Part shown: in pieces, positions 54,550 through 62,109 of the stretch
Layout of the letters: the number at the start of each line of letters is the position of its first letter
Numbering within the stretch: position 1 is the first letter of the stretch
DNA from: Pseudomonadota bacterium
Lineage (GTDB): Bacteria; Myxococcota_A; Polyangia; Haliangiales; Haliangiaceae
Assembly: GCA_022360315.1 (NCBI GenBank)
Contig: JAKSDA010000487.1
Location: forward strand, 1-64,000
Length of the DNA stretch: 64,000 bases
Reading direction: 5' to 3'
Translations under genes and position numbers: made by a program
The notes under the pieces: model-generated
Told to the model about the DNA's origin: nothing
The model's database searches: none
The model's input: the letters and a program-made list of their open reading frames with translations, nothing else

Positions 54550-55070
54550 TACTTGGCCAGGAGCTCGTCGAGCAGTTTGGCCAGTTTCTTTTCATCGCCC
54601 GGGCGATACCCGGGGTGGAGATACCGGACGATGCCGCGGCGACCTATGACATAGGTGCTGGGCATGGTGGGCGGATCGTAGGTCTCGGCGGTGGCGGCGC
54701 CGGGATCGTACACCGCACGCATGACCCGCAGCCCGGCTTGCTCGACGAATCGCTTGCCCTTGTCCAGATCTTTATCGATATTCACGGCCAGGAATACGAC
54801 CCCTTTATTCCGGTATTTTTTGGCCAGTTTTTCCCAGGCCGGCAGTTCTTTTTTGCACGGCTTGCACCAGCTGGCTCCGAACGTCATCACGACGACCTTG
54901 TTGCGATAGGATTTGAGCCTGACCCGCCGGCCACGACTGTCTCGGGCAGCGGCGTTGAATTCGGCCGCCCGATCTCCCTCGCCAACCCCGGCAACCGCAG
55001 TCGCAGGCATCACCATGGCAGGCACGATAAGAGCTGCGATCCACACAATGGACTTGAACACACGACTCAT
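54537..55070 (-). CDS. TlpA-like thiol-disulfide oxidoreductase
   Basis: 177 residues from ATG 55070. A Sec signal peptide (FKSIVWIAALIVPAMVMPAT, AVAGV) directs export. The thioredoxin fold has the active site ASWCKPCKKELPAWEKL, then GVVFLAVNID, PPTMPSTYVIGRRGIVRYLH with the cis-Pro, and a C-terminal helix. CKPC is within the range of TlpA/ResA-type reductants used in cytochrome maturation or peroxide defence. A DsbA-like protein gene follows upstream on the same strand. Confidence 0.85.
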   Translation of the reverse strand: MSRVFKSIVWIAALIVPAMVMPATAVAGVGEGDRAAEFNAAARDSRGRRVRLKSYRNKVVVMTFGASWCKPCKKELPAWEKLAKKYRNKGVVFLAVNIDKDLDKGKRFVEQAGLRVMRAVYDPGAATAETYDPPTMPSTYVIGRRGIVRYLHPGYRPGDEKKLAKLLDELLAKYRDP

Positions 55071-55093
55071 TGTACGTTTGACGACAGGCCGGT

Positions 55094-56071
55094 TTAGCGA
55101 TTCACTGCGAGCTCTTCTTCGATCCACAGCCTCACATAACGCGGATGCCAGGGGCCTTTGTATTTGCGCCCGTTGATGAATAGTGTGGGAGTCCCATCGA
55201 CCCCTGCCGCATCGCCCTCAGTGATATGGGCCTGAACCACGGCCGCAGCGGCGTTAAAATCGGTCTCGAACTTGCCCATGTCCAGGCCGAGTGCTTTTGC
55301 ATGAGCCTGGAGGTCGGATTTTTTGTGCTGATGCGATTTCTCGAAAAGAAGCCGGTGCATCTCCTCAAACTTGCCCTGCTTTTGAGCAGCCAGCGCGGCC
55401 TGCGCTGCCGGCCGTGAATCGGGATGAACGGGCAGGGGAAACTGCTTGTAATAGAGCACGACTTCGCCGGAGAAGGGCTCCACCGCCTCCTTCAGGAGCG
55501 GTTCGTACTCCTTGCAGGCCGGACACCCGTAATCGTAGAACTCGACCAGCTTGACCGGCGCGTCAGGCGCACCGCTAAAGGGCGTGTTCTGCGTCTCGAA
55601 GTTGTAATTGCCCTTGGCCTTGTAATGGCCTTCGTAGTACCTGCGGACGTCTTCATCAGTGGCTTCGTCGTCGAGTAGCGCGACCACATACCGCGCTGCA
55701 AACAGCGCGCGCTTGCACGTCTGATCCGAGGTCACACTCTTGCGCAGACTGTGCGCTTTGCCACACGGGGACTGCAACGTCTGGTCGACCAGTTTGTAAA
55801 AGCGCTCTTTCTTCTTGGCATCGAGTTTGCTTACGTCAACACCGGGAAGCGGATCCTGAGAGGCTGTCTTGGCGCTGGATTTGGACGCTGTCGGCTTGTT
55901 CTTGCCCTCGGCCTGGTCGAGCGCATTGGCGAGTTCGCGTGCCTCGTTGGCTTCTTCGGGTCCAGCTGCGGATTTTGCGTTGCACGAGGCACCGCCCAGA
56001 GCCACGCCGGCAAACGCAATAAACGCAGGAAAAACGTAGCGTTTGATATCTTTCGGGGATCGTGTGGTCAC
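55094..56071 (-). CDS. DsbA-like thioredoxin-fold lipoprotein
   Basis: About 325 residues from GTG 56071. The lipobox region is FAGVALGGASCNAK. The linker has acidic and Lys-rich segments (ELANALDQAEGKNKPTASKS). The thioredoxin domain (residues ~190-320) reads VKLVEFYDYGCPACKEYEPL with the CPAC active site, VVLYYKQFPLPVHPDSRPAA, and GVDGTPTLFINGRKYKG with the cis-Pro. It resembles the DsbA/DsbG-like Thioredoxin_4 family. It lies 23 bases from the TlpA-like gene and is probably co-transcribed, giving an oxidoreductase pair. Confidence 0.85.
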   Translation of the reverse strand: MTTRSPKDIKRYVFPAFIAFAGVALGGASCNAKSAAGPEEANEARELANALDQAEGKNKPTASKSSAKTASQDPLPGVDVSKLDAKKKERFYKLVDQTLQSPCGKAHSLRKSVTSDQTCKRALFAARYVVALLDDEATDEDVRRYYEGHYKAKGNYNFETQNTPFSGAPDAPVKLVEFYDYGCPACKEYEPLLKEAVEPFSGEVVLYYKQFPLPVHPDSRPAAQAALAAQKQGKFEEMHRLLFEKSHQHKKSDLQAHAKALGLDMGKFETDFNAAAAVVQAHITEGDAAGVDGTPTLFINGRKYKGPWHPRYVRLWIEEELAVNR

Positions 56072-56185
56072 GTTCCGGTTGTAGTTCACTCCCCCTGGCT
56101 TTGCAAGGCGACACATGTGCCACCTCCCAGTTCCGGCAATCCGTTGGTTGCCCCATCGGGTCATTGCTGGTACAAGACCGCCTGA

Positions 56186-56872
56186 ATGACGGTTCATTCA
56201 TCCAAGTCGTCTTCGACGCGGTCATCGGGCAAAGACAAGCGGGAGCGTATTCTCGACGCGGCCGAGCGTATTTTTGCCCGCAATGGCTTCTACAACGCCC
56301 GGGTTGCCGAGATCGCCCGGGCTGCCGGGGTAGCGGACGGGACGATCTACTTGTATTTCAAGAGCAAAGACGATCTTTTGATCTCGCTTTTCGAATCGCG
56401 CATGGAGCGGGTCACCGGCGAACTCACGCGGGCAGTGGCAGCGGCACAGGGTCCGCGGGATCGACTACTCGCCATCATTCGCACTCACTTTCAGATGGTG
56501 CACGACAATCCCCTGGTCGCCGAGGTACTCACCATCGAGCTCAGACAGAGTTCGAAATTCATGAAAGAGTATTCCAACCCGCAGTTTGGCGAGTTTCTCA
56601 AACTCATCGCCAGCGTGATCGGCGAGGGTCAGGAGGCCGGCGAATTCGATCGGGGAGTTCCGGCACCTCATGCTGCCCGGATGATCTTTGGAATCATCGA
56701 TGAACTCGCCCTGGCCTGGCTGTTGGGTGGTGGCGAGAATTTCGATATTGTGCGCGCTGCCGACTGGGTCGGCGCTTTTGTCATGAATGGCCTGCACAGT
56801 CGAGTCACTGAAGATTCCGGTGCCAGCGGAATCAACCCGCCGTTGCCCGGTATTGAACAATTACAGGAGTGA
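56186..56872 (+). CDS. TetR-family regulator (FadR-like) of the etf operon
   Basis: 228 residues. The N-terminal HTH reads RERILDAAERIFARNGFYNA, RVAEIARAAGVADGTIYLYF, KSKDDLLISLFESRMERVTG, the TetR signature. The C-terminal ligand domain is helical. It is followed by 3 bases and the GTG of etfB, so it is co-transcribed with etfBA. This arrangement matches TetR regulators of fatty-acid oxidation (YsiA/FadR type), which respond to acyl-CoA. The effector is inferred. Confidence 0.88.
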   Translation: MTVHSSKSSSTRSSGKDKRERILDAAERIFARNGFYNARVAEIARAAGVADGTIYLYFKSKDDLLISLFESRMERVTGELTRAVAAAQGPRDRLLAIIRTHFQMVHDNPLVAEVLTIELRQSSKFMKEYSNPQFGEFLKLIASVIGEGQEAGEFDRGVPAPHAARMIFGIIDELALAWLLGGGENFDIVRAADWVGAFVMNGLHSRVTEDSGASGINPPLPGIEQLQE

Positions 56873-56875
56873 GTC

Positions 56876-57694
56876 GTGAAGATCCTGGTTCCCCTGAAAC
56901 GAGTTCCAGATCCCGAACTGAAGACCAAGATTCAAGACGGTGCTGTCGATCTGTCAAATGTCAGCTGGGTGGTCAATCCATTCGACGAGTACGCAGTCGA
57001 AGCAGCCCTACGCCTGGTCGAGAATGCCGACGACGGCTCTCGCCACGGCGAGGTCGTCGTGTTGACCCTCGGCCCTGACGACGCGGCTGCACAGCTGCGC
57101 AGTGCTCTGGCCATGGGAGCCGACCGCGCCATCCGCATCGAAGCAAATGACGACGAGATCGACGCCGGTACGGTGGTTGATGCTCTGGTCGCGATCATCG
57201 ACGCCGAAAAGCCGGATATTGTCCTCATGGGCAAACAGGCGGTAGATGGAGACTCCAACCAGGCCGGCCAAATGCTGGCCGGCAAGCTGGCCTGGCCACA
57301 GGCCACGTTTGCCGCTTCGATCGAGCTCGCCGGGGACAAATCGACGGTCACGGTCGGCCGCGAGGTCGACGCCGGGGTGGAGTACAAGAAGATCCCGTTG
57401 CCGGGAATCATCACCGCCGATCTGCGCATCATATCGCCCAGGGCAGTGATCAATCACATCACCCCGGACAGCCACGAGTACCAGGACGGACCGCGCTACG
57501 CGTCGCTCAAGGGCATCATGAAGGCCAAAAAGAAGCCGATGGACGTCAAGAGCATGGCTGATATTGGCGTCACGGCAGCCCCGGTGATCAAGCGGGTATC
57601 GGTCGAGCTACCGCCCCAACGACCGGCCGGTCAGATTGTCGAATCGGTACAAGAACTGGTCGCGAAGCTAAACGAAGAGGCCAAGGCCCTGTAA
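56876..57694 (+). CDS. etfB: Electron transfer flavoprotein, beta subunit
   Basis: 272 residues from GTG 56876. Signatures: ILVPLKRVPDPELKTKIQDG, NPFDEYAVEAALRLVE, ALAMGADRAIRIE, DIVLMGKQAVDGDSNQAGQM and VNHIT-like IISPRAVINHI. It forms a heterodimer with EtfA and passes electrons from acyl-CoA dehydrogenases to the quinone pool. It binds AMP. It sits between the TetR gene and etfA. Confidence 0.97.
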   Translation: MKILVPLKRVPDPELKTKIQDGAVDLSNVSWVVNPFDEYAVEAALRLVENADDGSRHGEVVVLTLGPDDAAAQLRSALAMGADRAIRIEANDDEIDAGTVVDALVAIIDAEKPDIVLMGKQAVDGDSNQAGQMLAGKLAWPQATFAASIELAGDKSTVTVGREVDAGVEYKKIPLPGIITADLRIISPRAVINHITPDSHEYQDGPRYASLKGIMKAKKKPMDVKSMADIGVTAAPVIKRVSVELPPQRPAGQIVESVQELVAKLNEEAKAL

Positions 57695-57734
57695 CGCCGC
57701 GGTAGCGAGAACTCCGCAGGAGAAAGAAATCGCC

Positions 57735-58706
57735 ATGGGAAACGTTCTAGCCTTCTGTGAAACCAGCGGTGACAAGCTGCGCACCAATGCCCTGGCCAAT
57801 ATCACATTCGCCCGCCAGGCCGCGGAGAAGCACGGCGGTGACGTGATTGTTGTCCTGGTCGGCAAGGCGGTATCGGCTGCTGGCAGTGCAGCCGCCGCCT
57901 ACGCTGGCAAGGTGATCACGGTCGAGGCCGACGCGCTCGACAACTATATGGCCGAGACCTACGCGCCCATCGTCGCGCGCATAGCTGGTGACGAGAACGC
58001 CAGCGTGGTGTGTGCCACGGCCAGTGCAACCGGCAAAGATCTCGTGCCGCGCGTTGCCGCACTGATCGGAGCCGGCATGGCTTCGGACATCGCGGGGATC
58101 ACCGGCAAGAATCAGTTCAAGCGGCCGATCCTGGCCGGCAATGCGTACAGTTCTGTCGATATCTCGACCGATGTCATCTGCGTGACAGTGCGCCAGAGCG
58201 AGTTCGATCCCGCAGCCGAGCTCGCCACAGCGGGCCAGGTCAGTTCGGCCGAGGCCGGCGACGTGGAATCGTTCGGCGCCGAGGTGGTGCGGGTAGAGAG
58301 CTCCAAGAGCGACCGCCCTGACCTCAACGATGCCGATGTTGTCGTGTCCGGCGGCCGCGGCATGAAGAACGGCGACAACTTCAAAGTTCTGGAGGAGCTA
58401 GCCGATTTGCTCGGCGCCGCCATGGGTGCCTCTCGGGCAGCGACCGATGCGGGGATGGTTCCGGCCGACTGGCAGGTCGGCCAGACCGGCAAGATCGTCG
58501 CACCCAACCTGTACATTGCCGTGGCCATATCGGGCGCGATTCAGCACCTCGCGGGCATGAAGAGCTCCAAGACCATTGTCGCCATCAACAAAGACGCCGA
58601 AGCCCCGATCTTTCAGGTCGCCGACTACGGCCTGGTCGCGACCTGGGAGAAGGCCATTCCCGAGCTGGTCGAGGAGATCAAGAAGCTCAAAGAATCGCAG
58701 ACTTAG
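57735..58706 (+). CDS. etfA: Electron transfer flavoprotein, alpha subunit
   Basis: 323 residues. The C-terminal FAD-binding domain has VVSGGRGMKNGDNFKVLEEL, AADLLGAAMGASRAATDAG-like residues, VGQTGKIVAPNLYIAVAISG and AIQHLAGMKSSKTIVAINKD. The N-terminal half carries the CATASATGKDLVPRVAALIG segment. The FAD adenine loop and GRG site are present. It lies 40 bases after etfB with an AGGAGA site before the ATG. Confidence 0.97.
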   Translation: MGNVLAFCETSGDKLRTNALANITFARQAAEKHGGDVIVVLVGKAVSAAGSAAAAYAGKVITVEADALDNYMAETYAPIVARIAGDENASVVCATASATGKDLVPRVAALIGAGMASDIAGITGKNQFKRPILAGNAYSSVDISTDVICVTVRQSEFDPAAELATAGQVSSAEAGDVESFGAEVVRVESSKSDRPDLNDADVVVSGGRGMKNGDNFKVLEELADLLGAAMGASRAATDAGMVPADWQVGQTGKIVAPNLYIAVAISGAIQHLAGMKSSKTIVAINKDAEAPIFQVADYGLVATWEKAIPELVEEIKKLKESQT

Positions 58707-58797
58707 GGCCGGTCAACAAATACACGGTGCCGCCGAGCAAACCGGCAACCCGGCTTTTGCGCGGACCCCTGGATTGCCCAGTGGAGGCAGCGTCCGC

Positions 58798-58826
58798 GCA
58801 GTGAGCCGGATTATCTGGCTCACTGC
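58798..58826 (+). terminator. Terminator hairpin after etfA
   Basis: GCAGTGAGCC / GGCTCACTGC, a perfect 10-bp stem with a 9-base loop, about 90 bases after the etfA stop. Confidence 0.5.
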
Positions 58827-58928
58827 TGTCACCCGGTCCTGGTACGTGCATACCCGTGCTACATTTTGCTAGGCTATATCCTGCTTGCAGAACGCACCTG
58901 GCTGCGCTCTGAATCTGGAGGAGAAATC

Positions 58929-59648
58929 ATGGCTTTTGCAGAATCATTTAATCGCCCCATCCCCGGAGCCGTTGCGACTGCTGGCGTCGACGAACGGGCC
59001 ACCTTTATCAAGAAAACCTATGCTCACCTGGGCGGCGCGATCGCTCTGTTCGTGCTGTTCGAATACCTGTTCTTGCAGACCGAAATCGCGCAGAGCTGGA
59101 CCCGGTGGGCGCTCAGTGGTTGGAACTGGCTCCTGGTCCTGGGTATGTTCATGGTGGCCGGCTGGGTCGGCGAAAAATGGGCGCAATCGGATACCTCACG
59201 CGGTGTTCAATACCTCGGCCTGGCCGTGTACATCGCAGCCGAGACGATCATTTTTGCGCCCATCCTGTATCTCATCGCCTACGTGGCTGATTCTCCACAC
59301 GTCATCGGCAACGCCGCAATCATCACCCTGATCGTGTTTGCCGGGCTTACCGCGACGGTATTGCTCACCCGGAAAGACTTCTCATTTTTGCGTGGTGCTC
59401 TCAGTGTCGGTGCCATGGTCGCAATGGGTGTGATTGTCGCATCGATCCTTTTCGGCTTTGCGCTGGGCACTATTTTCGCCGCTCTGATGGTGGCGCTGGC
59501 CGCGGGGTACATTCTCTACTACACCTCCCGGGTACTCGCCTACTACCGGCCGACCCAGTACGTCGCTGCTGCCCTGGCCCTGTTCTCGGCCGTGGGGTTG
59601 CTATTCTGGTACATCCTGCAGCTCGTCTGGTCTCTGTCCGGCGAATAA
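58929..59648 (+). CDS. Bax-inhibitor-1/YccA-family membrane protein
   Basis: 239 residues from ATG 58929, preceded by GGAGGAGA. Seven hydrophobic helices (AHLGGAIALFVLFEYLFLQT, WNWLLVLGMFMVAGWVGEKW, GVQYLGLAVYIAAETIIFAP, ILYLIAYVA, ITLIVFAGLTATVLLT, VIVASILFGFALGTIFAALM, YVAAALALFSAVGLLFWYIL) match BI-1-like proteins. These are Ca2+-leak or membrane-protein-quality-control factors. A longer frame upstream is not translated given the strong RBS. Confidence 0.85.
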   Translation: MAFAESFNRPIPGAVATAGVDERATFIKKTYAHLGGAIALFVLFEYLFLQTEIAQSWTRWALSGWNWLLVLGMFMVAGWVGEKWAQSDTSRGVQYLGLAVYIAAETIIFAPILYLIAYVADSPHVIGNAAIITLIVFAGLTATVLLTRKDFSFLRGALSVGAMVAMGVIVASILFGFALGTIFAALMVALAAGYILYYTSRVLAYYRPTQYVAAALALFSAVGLLFWYILQLVWSLSGE

Positions 59649-59816
59649 GAGCGTGCGGGAAGCCCTGGGCCCGCCACATAGCTTCGCCATCCATGTGAGA
59701 CGTATCGCTTCGGGCACGATCGCAATTTACCGGATCCAGGTGCCCAAAAGTGAGAATGTATTTCTGCGAGGACCCCGAGCGGCCCGCCCCTGCTGCTCTG
59801 CTATACTCGTTTCTGC

Positions 59817-60788
59817 ATGTCATCAGTTCTCGCGCCAGCCCATGAAGTCTCTGGCGAGGCAGCGCTCGCCCTGCGCCAGGTAGAGGCCAACGTGGCCAAG
59901 GTCATCCGTGGCAAGCCGCACGCCATCCGCCTCGCCATCACCACACTACTGGCGCGCGGGCACCTTCTCATCGAGGATATTCCCGGAGTTGGCAAAACCA
60001 CCCTGGCCCGGGCTCTGGCTGCTTCGCTGGGCGGAACATTTCGGCGCATTCAGTTCACCAGCGATCTCTTGCCATCCGACATTATCGGCGTATCCATCTA
60101 TCGCGGTGACGATTTCGAGTTCCGGCGCGGGCCCATATTTGCCAATGTCGTTCTGGCCGACGAGATCAACCGAACTACCCCGCGCACCCAATCGGCTCTG
60201 CTCGAGGCCATGAGCGAAGGCCAGGTTTCGGTCGACGACACCACCTACGAGCTCGATCAGCCATTTTTGGTCCTGGCCACACAAAATCCGGCCGAGCACT
60301 TTGGCACCTATCCCTTGCCCGAGTCGCAGATGGATCGCTTTCTCATCCGCATTCAGCTCGGTTATCCCGCCCGCGAGGTTGAACACGAGATCCTGCGCGA
60401 CCGCGGCATGGCCGATCCGATTGCCTCCATCGACCCGGTCATCGACCGCGAAACCATCACAGCCCTGCAAGCATCGGTCGAGCATGTGCGGGTGAGCGAC
60501 CAGCTCATCGGCTACGCCATGAATATTGTCGAGGAGACCCGGCGTTCGACCGCTCTGTCTGTCGGTGTATCGACTCGTGGTGCCATGGCCTGGTATCGCG
60601 CGGCCCAGGCCTATGCACTCATGGAAGGCCGTGATTACTGCATTCCCGACGACTTCAAGGGACTTGCCGTGCCAGCTCTATCTCACCGGGTCATGCTCAC
60701 TGCGGCGCAAGATTCGCTGGGTCGGGCGCGGCAAGAGGCCGAACGAGCCATCGTCGACGCGGTCACCCACGTGCCAGTACCAACCTGA
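59817..60788 (+). CDS. MoxR-family AAA+ ATPase
   Basis: 323 residues. Walker A is EDIPGVGKTTLARALAASLG, with the MoxR-specific QFTSDLLPSDIIGVSIYR. The Walker B strand is VVLADEINRTTPRTQSALLE, and sensor 1 is LVLATQNPAEHFGTYPLPES. MoxR ATPases act as chaperones that insert metals or assemble complexes with VWA/DUF58 partners. The next genes are a DUF58 protein and a transglutaminase-like protein, the standard MoxR cluster order. Confidence 0.95.
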   Translation: MSSVLAPAHEVSGEAALALRQVEANVAKVIRGKPHAIRLAITTLLARGHLLIEDIPGVGKTTLARALAASLGGTFRRIQFTSDLLPSDIIGVSIYRGDDFEFRRGPIFANVVLADEINRTTPRTQSALLEAMSEGQVSVDDTTYELDQPFLVLATQNPAEHFGTYPLPESQMDRFLIRIQLGYPAREVEHEILRDRGMADPIASIDPVIDRETITALQASVEHVRVSDQLIGYAMNIVEETRRSTALSVGVSTRGAMAWYRAAQAYALMEGRDYCIPDDFKGLAVPALSHRVMLTAAQDSLGRARQEAERAIVDAVTHVPVPT

Positions 60789-60810
60789 TGACCGGAAAAC
60801 ACCGACACTA

Positions 60811-62103
60811 ATGGGCGACTCGCAAACGCCAGCACCGGCCCTCGGGCCGGAACTGTCAGCTGGAGCCGAATCCGAAGAGCCGGACGTCCGGCAGGCAATG
60901 CGAAGCGGACCTCTTGTGAAACGGAGCGGTCGTTCGGCCGGGCATTCGGCCGGCCGCACAACGTCGATCCGCAGCGCCGGCAAGCGCCGCTCGGGCAATC
61001 CCGTGGCCGCGGCAGGTCGGATCCTTTTCTGGATATGGCACAAAATACGACCACCTCGCCGGCTCAAGTTCACCCGCGAAGGGCGTTATTTCGTAGCCAT
61101 CACCGTGGGGATCGGCCTGGCCGCCATCAACACCGGAAACAACCTTCTCTATCTGCTCCTGGGCTGGCTGCTCTCGGTCATCATCGCCTCGGGTGCACTC
61201 AGCGACGTATCCATGCGCGGCCTGCGGGTCAGGCGCAGGCCGCCTCCCCGCATCTTTGCCGATCGCCCGTTTCTCATGGAGATCTCGGTCGAAAACTGCA
61301 AGGACTCCCTGTCGAGCTACTCGATCGAGATCGAGGACCTGGTCGACCGCAAGCCGCTGGACAAAAAGTGCTATTTCCTGAAAGTCCCGCCCGGACGGAC
61401 ACAGCGCACGTCCTACCGGCACACGTTTCCACGGCGCGGCATCTACGAATTCACCGGTTTTCGAATCGGCACAAAATTTCCTTTTGCGCTCTTTCACAAG
61501 AGCCGAGACGTCGGCGAAAGCGAGGAAGTCCTGGCCTACCCGGCGGTCTATCCGGTGCCTCCACCGGCCCCGCGGGCGCAGAATCCGGGCGGTACCACTG
61601 CCACTCAGATCGGTCGGCGCGGCGAATTCTTCGGCTTGCGCGAGTACCGCGACGGTGACGACCGGCGCGACATTCACTGGCGGTCATCGGCACGCACCGG
61701 GCGCCTTCTGGTCAGAGAGTACGAGGAGGAGTCGCAAAAACAGGTCGCGATCTTGATCGACAATGCCCTTTCGTTGGCCAGCGACAGCGACCAGCCCGAT
61801 GACCGGGACGTCGAGGCGCTCGAACGGGCGATCAGCCTGGCCGCATCGCTGGCCAGCACGTACATCGGTATGGATTACGTGGTCAAACTGATGGCGCGGG
61901 GGGCACATTTGCCGTTCTCGGCCGGACAGGCCCAGCTCACCCGCATTTTGCGAACTCTGGCACTACTGCCCACTGTGACCGAGGCAATCCGGTTTTCGGG
62001 CACTCTCGATCCACGTCTCGAAAGCGTCCTGGTCGTGCCCAAGGGGGTCGATGCCCTGCCTGGCCGCCCCACCGAGGTATCTCACGTACTCCAGCCCGAT
62101 TGA
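60811..62103 (+). CDS. DUF58-domain membrane protein
   Basis: 430 residues from ATG 60811. Basic N-terminal ~70 residues (RSGRSAGHSAGRTTSIRSAG), two transmembrane helices (YFVAITVGIGLAAINTGNNL, LYLLLGWLLSVIIASGALS), then a beta-rich domain and the DUF58 signature GLREYRDGDDRRDIHWRSSA with the conserved RxYxxGDxxRxIHW. The VWA-like part follows (QVAILIDNALSL). It starts 22 bases after the MoxR gene and ends before the transglutaminase gene. Confidence 0.93.
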   Translation: MGDSQTPAPALGPELSAGAESEEPDVRQAMRSGPLVKRSGRSAGHSAGRTTSIRSAGKRRSGNPVAAAGRILFWIWHKIRPPRRLKFTREGRYFVAITVGIGLAAINTGNNLLYLLLGWLLSVIIASGALSDVSMRGLRVRRRPPPRIFADRPFLMEISVENCKDSLSSYSIEIEDLVDRKPLDKKCYFLKVPPGRTQRTSYRHTFPRRGIYEFTGFRIGTKFPFALFHKSRDVGESEEVLAYPAVYPVPPPAPRAQNPGGTTATQIGRRGEFFGLREYRDGDDRRDIHWRSSARTGRLLVREYEEESQKQVAILIDNALSLASDSDQPDDRDVEALERAISLAASLASTYIGMDYVVKLMARGAHLPFSAGQAQLTRILRTLALLPTVTEAIRFSGTLDPRLESVLVVPKGVDALPGRPTEVSHVLQPD

Positions 62104-62109
62104 TGCTCG